A stretch of DNA of 64,000 bases from Pseudisothecium myosuroides (Eukaryota > Streptophyta > Bryopsida > Hypnales > Lembophyllaceae): the NCBI GenBank assembly GCA_951799445.1, contig OX637292.1, forward strand, positions 5,707,296 through 5,771,295, written 5' to 3'. Shown piece by piece: positions 60,011 through 64,000 of this stretch (the stretch's first letter is position 1; every line of letters starts with the position of its first letter). The notes beneath the pieces were generated by a model. That model saw only the letters and a program-made list of their open reading frames with translations, was not told the origin of the DNA and made no database searches. The position numbers were made by a program, and so were the translations under genes.

Positions 60011-60894
60011 GCCCTAAATGTATTTGACTATGTTTTTACCAAAACCACACCGAAATTGTCATTTCTAATACAAGTACCAAATTTTAGAAAAAAACCCATT
60101 TTTGGACACATGTAACCGTGAGATCTTGTAGGACACTAGTTTAAGAAGATGTAGAAAAAATTTTAGAATTTTCCATCGTGTAGATGACAAGATATTAGCC
60201 TTTGAATTGACAACAATCCTTTTTTTGTCCTTACGAAAAATCGGGCAGCTACCCTTCACAAGGTCACATTTGTATGAAAAAATGTCCAAAATGGTGGTTA
60301 CTCTTTGGATTCATTCTTGAAGGTAAGTTGGCTACATTCTTGGAAAACTTTAGATCATTTGGAATTGTACAATATATAGGAAAAAAATAGTAAGTAGAAA
60401 GAGATAGAGAATGACTCAAAATACTAAATTGCCAAGATTTTTGTTCTACACCCAATGTTTTTGTTTTTTTTCAAAAATATTGAAAATTGAATTAAATAAA
60501 TGACTTCAAAGTTTATTTTTGAGGAGAGATTTTATAACTACCCTCAAACTAAAACTCCTCATAACTTTCATCTCATTAATCCAAATAGAATTATTCAAAG
60601 CTTTTAATGTATATATAAATCTATTAAACCAATTTCAAATTTTTATTTTTCAAAAAAATGATTTTTAAAGAATTTTTTTGAGCTTCCCGGGCTACCCACT
60701 GAACGTAGAAAATTACATATCATGCAATAACTTTTTAACCATGTAGTCAAAAGTTAAGAAAATTGTTGGGCCTTGAAGCTCCTCCTTGGGCACATCTTGT
60801 GTAAAAATTTCAAAGAAAAAAATAAAATTTTCATTTGTAGTGAGCTGCCCAAAATTGCTATGTTGCCAAAAAATGGTGTTTGGTCCTTTAGGTG
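60011..60894 (+). mobile_element. TTAA-flanked TIR element, group I (884 bp)
   Basis: TTAA (60007-60010) is followed by GCCCTAAATG. The right end GTTTGGTCCTTTAGGTG is followed by TTAA (60895-60898). The interior parallels 22257-23156: TGTCATTTCTA, AACCGTGAGATCTTGTA, GACAAGATATTAGCCTTTGA and AACTTTCATCTCATTAATCC. ORFs on the minus strand (60065-60913) are shadows. Confidence 0.7.
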
Positions 60895-60925
60895 TTAAAT
60901 TGCATGCAACCATGTCCTAGACCAT

Positions 60926-61350
60926 GCCCTAAAGGTTTTTTACTATATTTTTATAAAAAAAAACTTTAAAACTGCCATTTCTAGTAAAAGTACCAAATTG
61001 TAGGGAGAAAAAACATTTTCGAACACATGTAACCATAGCTTCTTATAGTACGCTGGTTTGAGAAGATGTGGAAAAAAAATTCAATTTTTTTTTCCATGTA
61101 GATTGCAAGATATTAGCGTTTGAAATGACAAAAATCCTTTCTTGGGCCCTGCAAAAAATTAGGCAGCTACACTTCATAAGGTCACATTTGTATAAAAAAT
61201 GTCTAAAATGGTGGTACTTATTCTCTAGATTCATTCTTCAAGGCAAGTTGAAGAAACGTTGGAAAATTTTCAGATCACCCGAGTTTTTCACTATATTTTA
61301 TAATCCATATATACGTACGTTGAAACTTTTTATTATGGGGGCTATTTAGA
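60926..61350 (+). mobile_element. Truncated group I element directly after the previous copy
   Basis: GCCCTAAAGG at 60926 begins a second copy collinear with 60011-60894: ACTGCCATTTCTAGTAAAAG, ACACATGTAACCATAGCTTC and GATTGCAAGATATTAGCGTT. The left TTAA is lost (CCAT instead) and the right end is missing. Two tandem copies of a cut-and-paste-type element suggest insertion next to, or into the edge of, an older copy. Confidence 0.55.
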
Positions 61351-61679
61351 TATTATTTACAATAGATATGTCCCTATTTTTTTCTACTTCTACTTTTCAC
61401 CCATTTTTTTGCAGCCTATGGTGGTTAAAACTGAAATTGAGGCATTTAAACATGTCCCTCCATAATTCAAAAATTTATACGTGGTTTCAGAGTTGATGAG
61501 TACAACATGTATACTCTAAGTAATGTTGAACATATCCTACACAAACAACACATATATCATATATCAAACAATTCATATAAACAAATGGCACAAATGAATC
61601 ATACATGTACAATGGGGGGACAAAAGTCTTGTCGCCCCCTTTTATTCCCACTCAAACACCCCTATTTTCAAACACTATT

Positions 61680-61905
61680 TTCCACAATTTTTATGCAATT
61701 CTTGCATCATTGCATTCCTATATAGTCCTAGTCATGCATACCAAATTTCAACTTCAAAAAAACAAAATTCCATTTTTGGTGAATTTTTAAAGTCAAATTT
61801 CATGGTTTTACATAGTATTTTATTGAAAACAATTAATAGTGAATTTTTTAAATTCAATTGTGGAAATATGTAGGGAACATCCATATGCACATCTTTCCTT
61901 CAACA
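61680..61905 (+). repeat. Dispersed repeat C, copy 2 (pairs with 19440-19660)
   Basis: Collinear with the first copy, including GTAGGGAACATCCATATGCA and CATCTTTCC. No terminal repeats were identified. Confidence 0.65.
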
Positions 61906-62119
61906 AGCATCTCCAAGAAAAATTCACAATTCCCTCTATGAAGAATTCAATGTTGGAGTGACAATGTCCTAATTTTGGAAAATAGATTTTTTAAAATTAT
62001 AATTAGATTTTTCTATTTAATCCTTACACTGTAATCAATTTTTCACATTTGAGCGTGATGGTACAATTGCCAAGTTGCCAAATTCTAATTATAATAAAAG
62101 AAATCTATTGGATTCCATC

Positions 62120-63181
62120 TATAATTGTACATAACATTGAATGGACCGTCCAATCAAACCGTCCATCCAAACCATCCAATATGTCCGCTTGTCCAAGATG
62201 TCCACTAATTCTAACCTACGCAATGTGGCTACTTTAAGGTAGTCACATTGTCTGTCCAATTAGTTCAAATCGTTCAAAATGTCCACTCGTTTGGGATGTC
62301 CGGTGATCCTAAGTCGCCTAATGTGACAACGATGTCTATATAGATAGATCACTCCTCAAAAAGTCCATCAACAAGGTCCTGTAGAGAAAGATCACTCGTT
62401 CAATGAAAATTCATCAAAAAGTTGACCGAGGTCTTGCATAGAGAAATCTTTTGCCTGAACATAGTCTTTCAAAACTAAAATAGTGTCAATGCAAACTATT
62501 CCACATTTTTGAAGACTATTCATATCTTCTGCACTATCATCGGAAGTATCGGTGTCATAATTACTAACAAGGTCCACATCTTTACTCCCAACTACTCTTT
62601 CCTATCTTCCACCTCCACCAGCTAAAATACCTCTTCCACCTCCAACAAATGACGATATCAACCAAATGAACTTTAGTGTTTTCAGAAACACTGAAACAAA
62701 TAAAAGAAAAAATATGTTGTTTTAGCTAAAAATGACGAGTCAAAAGAGACTTACTAGATCTACTACCAAATTGTGCCTTATGATACTCCTTATTTAAAGA
62801 TCCCAAAACTTGCTCTCCGTTGCAAGATCAAGCCGAATTGCCATTGTCTGATCTGGATGTGCTAATGTAGACCGTGCTAAGTATTGGCCAAGGCCAACCA
62901 CGAGAAGAGGCCCTCTAGAAAGGCAACCTACAAAATCAAACTTCACAACTAGTACATTAATCCTTTAACGCCCAACCATCGTTGTCAAATTGGGTGACTT
63001 AGGATTACCAAACATCCCAGATGGACGGACATTTTGGACGGTTTGGACAAATTAGACAAACAATGTAACTACCTTAAAGTAATCACATTGAGCGGGTTAG
63101 AGTTATCGGATGTCCCGGATAGGTGGACATATGACATATCGGACAGTTCGGATGGACAGTCCATCCAATGTTACAACTATG
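62120..63181. repeat. Pair of ~210-bp inverted repeats enclosing two exons of a gene relic
   Basis: The left arm (62120-62334) and right arm (62976-63181) are inverted copies. Shared strings read on the left strand are TAACATTG(A/G)ATGGAC, TACTTTAAGGTAGT(C/T)ACATTG, (T/C)GGGATGT and ATCCTAAGTC, ending in TTTGACAACGATG / TGTGACAACGATG. Both arms are rich in TGTCC words. The arrangement looks like a Mutator-like long-TIR or foldback element of 1062 bp, but no target duplication was found and the interior holds gene sequence. Confidence 0.65.
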
Positions 63182-63605
63182 TGTCCAACAAAGCTAGAAT
63201 TGGCCTATGGTGAATTAGCTTTGCTGGGCATGAAAGGATCAACATTCAAATATAAATATACATACAACAAAAGATATAAATAGACACAAATCATTAGGTT
63301 TAAGACAACAATACCTTCATGAAACCCGAAGCGTGATCCAATCAGAGCAAGCTCTATCCAGTCTCTCAATGGATGAGTGATATTTAGGAAAAAGGGCTCT
63401 TGAATGCATTATCCAGCACTATCTTCAAATGTTTATCTCTCAAGAAAAGTTGCCCTCTATGCACTAGCAAATAGTAGTGACTTGTGCCTTCAAATGGGGT
63501 CCCTATGTTGAAGAAAACAACATTAATAGATATGTTGGGGTCGAATTCCAACAAGTAGTACGGCCGGGGCTTACCTAACGTGACGCCAGCCACGTACCAT
63601 GACCT
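62392..63605 (-). pseudogene. Relic of a spliced gene of unknown function (3 exons visible)
   Basis: Exon a (about 63605-63315) encodes AGVTLGKPRPYYLLEFDPN and, after a +1 shift, ITHPLRDWIELALIGSRFGF. Exon b (62937-62755) continues in phase with GCLSRGPLLVVGLGQYLARS and DQTMAIRLDLATE, then shifts frame to VLGSLNKEYHKAQFGSRS. Exon c (62690-62392) starts after TGTTTCAG, includes FVGGGRGILAGGGGR and an in-frame TAG, and ends in an acidic tail with DTDTSDDSAED. Splice sites are GT-AG and phases agree. I do not recognise the family. The two frameshifts and one stop indicate a pseudogene. The right inverted-repeat arm lies in the intron between a and b. Confidence 0.5.
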
Positions 63606-63751
63606 GGTGTCTTCAAAAATTCAAAAATTGGGTTGTCTATAGTCAGTGAATCTTCTAGCAATAGGCTGCCAAAAGACTCTAAAGGAGACTCCTCTACCAA
63701 ATATGTCGGGAAAGCAATACACATTCGATAAAACTAGCTTGCAATAAGAGC

Positions 63752-64000
63752 CATTGCCTACACTCAAACATGATCATTCAGACTAATTCCAAAACCTAAT
63801 CCATCCAGACTCAAATATCAAAAGACCAATGTAGTTGCCTATACTCAAACATGATCATTAGATAAACTCCAAAACCTCCAGACTTAAATAATAGAGGACC
63901 AATGCAGTTGCCTACACTCAAATATGATCATTATATTAGCTCCAAAACCTAAAGCATCCAGACTTAAATAACAAAGGACCAATGCAATTGCCTGCATTCA
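63752..64000 (+). repeat. Tandem array, 74-81-bp unit, running off the window
   Basis: TTGCCTA(C/T)ACTCAAA(C/T)ATGATCATT recurs at about 63753, 63833 and 63907, and a fourth unit begins at 63988. Each unit continues with CTCCAAAACCT, CATCCAGACT(T/C)AAATA and AGGACCAATG. Confidence 0.85.

Overview
The window is nuclear DNA of a green plant. It carries spliced plant-type genes (HUS1, cytochrome b5, dihydroneopterin aldolase), a plastid-type CPBP protease, a GLUTAMINE DUMPER-like membrane protein, and a plant-style LINE whose ORF2 ends in a zf-RVT zinc domain. Genes lie as GC-richer islands in very AT-rich DNA full of short inverted-repeat elements. The long, serine-rich GDU-like protein and the gene spacing would suit a non-seed land plant (bryophyte, lycophyte or fern). 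That placement is a guess, because no marker gene is present.

Layout. 1-11.4 kb: repeats only. This part holds TTAA-flanked elements, low-complexity T/C-rich DNA, arrays built on a TATGACT..AGTCATA palindrome, and a family containing a tRNA-like 65-bp module. 11.4-12.7 kb: intronless GDU-like gene, followed by a 568-bp MITE. 13-24 kb: mostly TTAA-flanked elements, a 78-bp CACTA-type foldback and a pogo-like MITE. 25.7-27.0 kb: single-exon CPBP protease gene. 29.5-33.9 kb: an eight-exon HUS1 gene on the minus strand, a candidate 45-residue two-exon gene about 300 bp downstream of it, and a decayed inverted copy of the HUS1 tail. 34.6-40.4 kb: more TTAA-flanked elements and a long (TA)n tract. 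43.4-45.6 kb: three-exon cytochrome b5 with a tandemly expanded intron 1. 46.1-46.7 kb: long-TIR element. 47.8-50.5 kb: dihydroneopterin aldolase with an inferred 2-kb intron in the 5' leader. 51.7-58.7 kb: a nearly full-length, inactivated LINE with target-site repeats. 58.8-64 kb: a MITE, more TTAA elements, a gene relic interleaved with ~210-bp inverted repeats, and a tandem array at the window edge.

The host genes are unrelated housekeeping functions (DNA-damage clamp, ER electron transfer, folate synthesis, plastid membrane proteolysis, amino-acid export control) and I see no functional cluster. The main finding is a heterogeneous set of short elements sharing a terminal motif like CCCCTAAAGGACC and always lying between TTAA tetranucleotides. 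One copy sits inside an older element, and a related element elsewhere in the window preserves the unoccupied site, showing clean insertion at TTAA. This is piggyBac-like behaviour, which is unusual for plants. No transposase for these elements is visible in the window.
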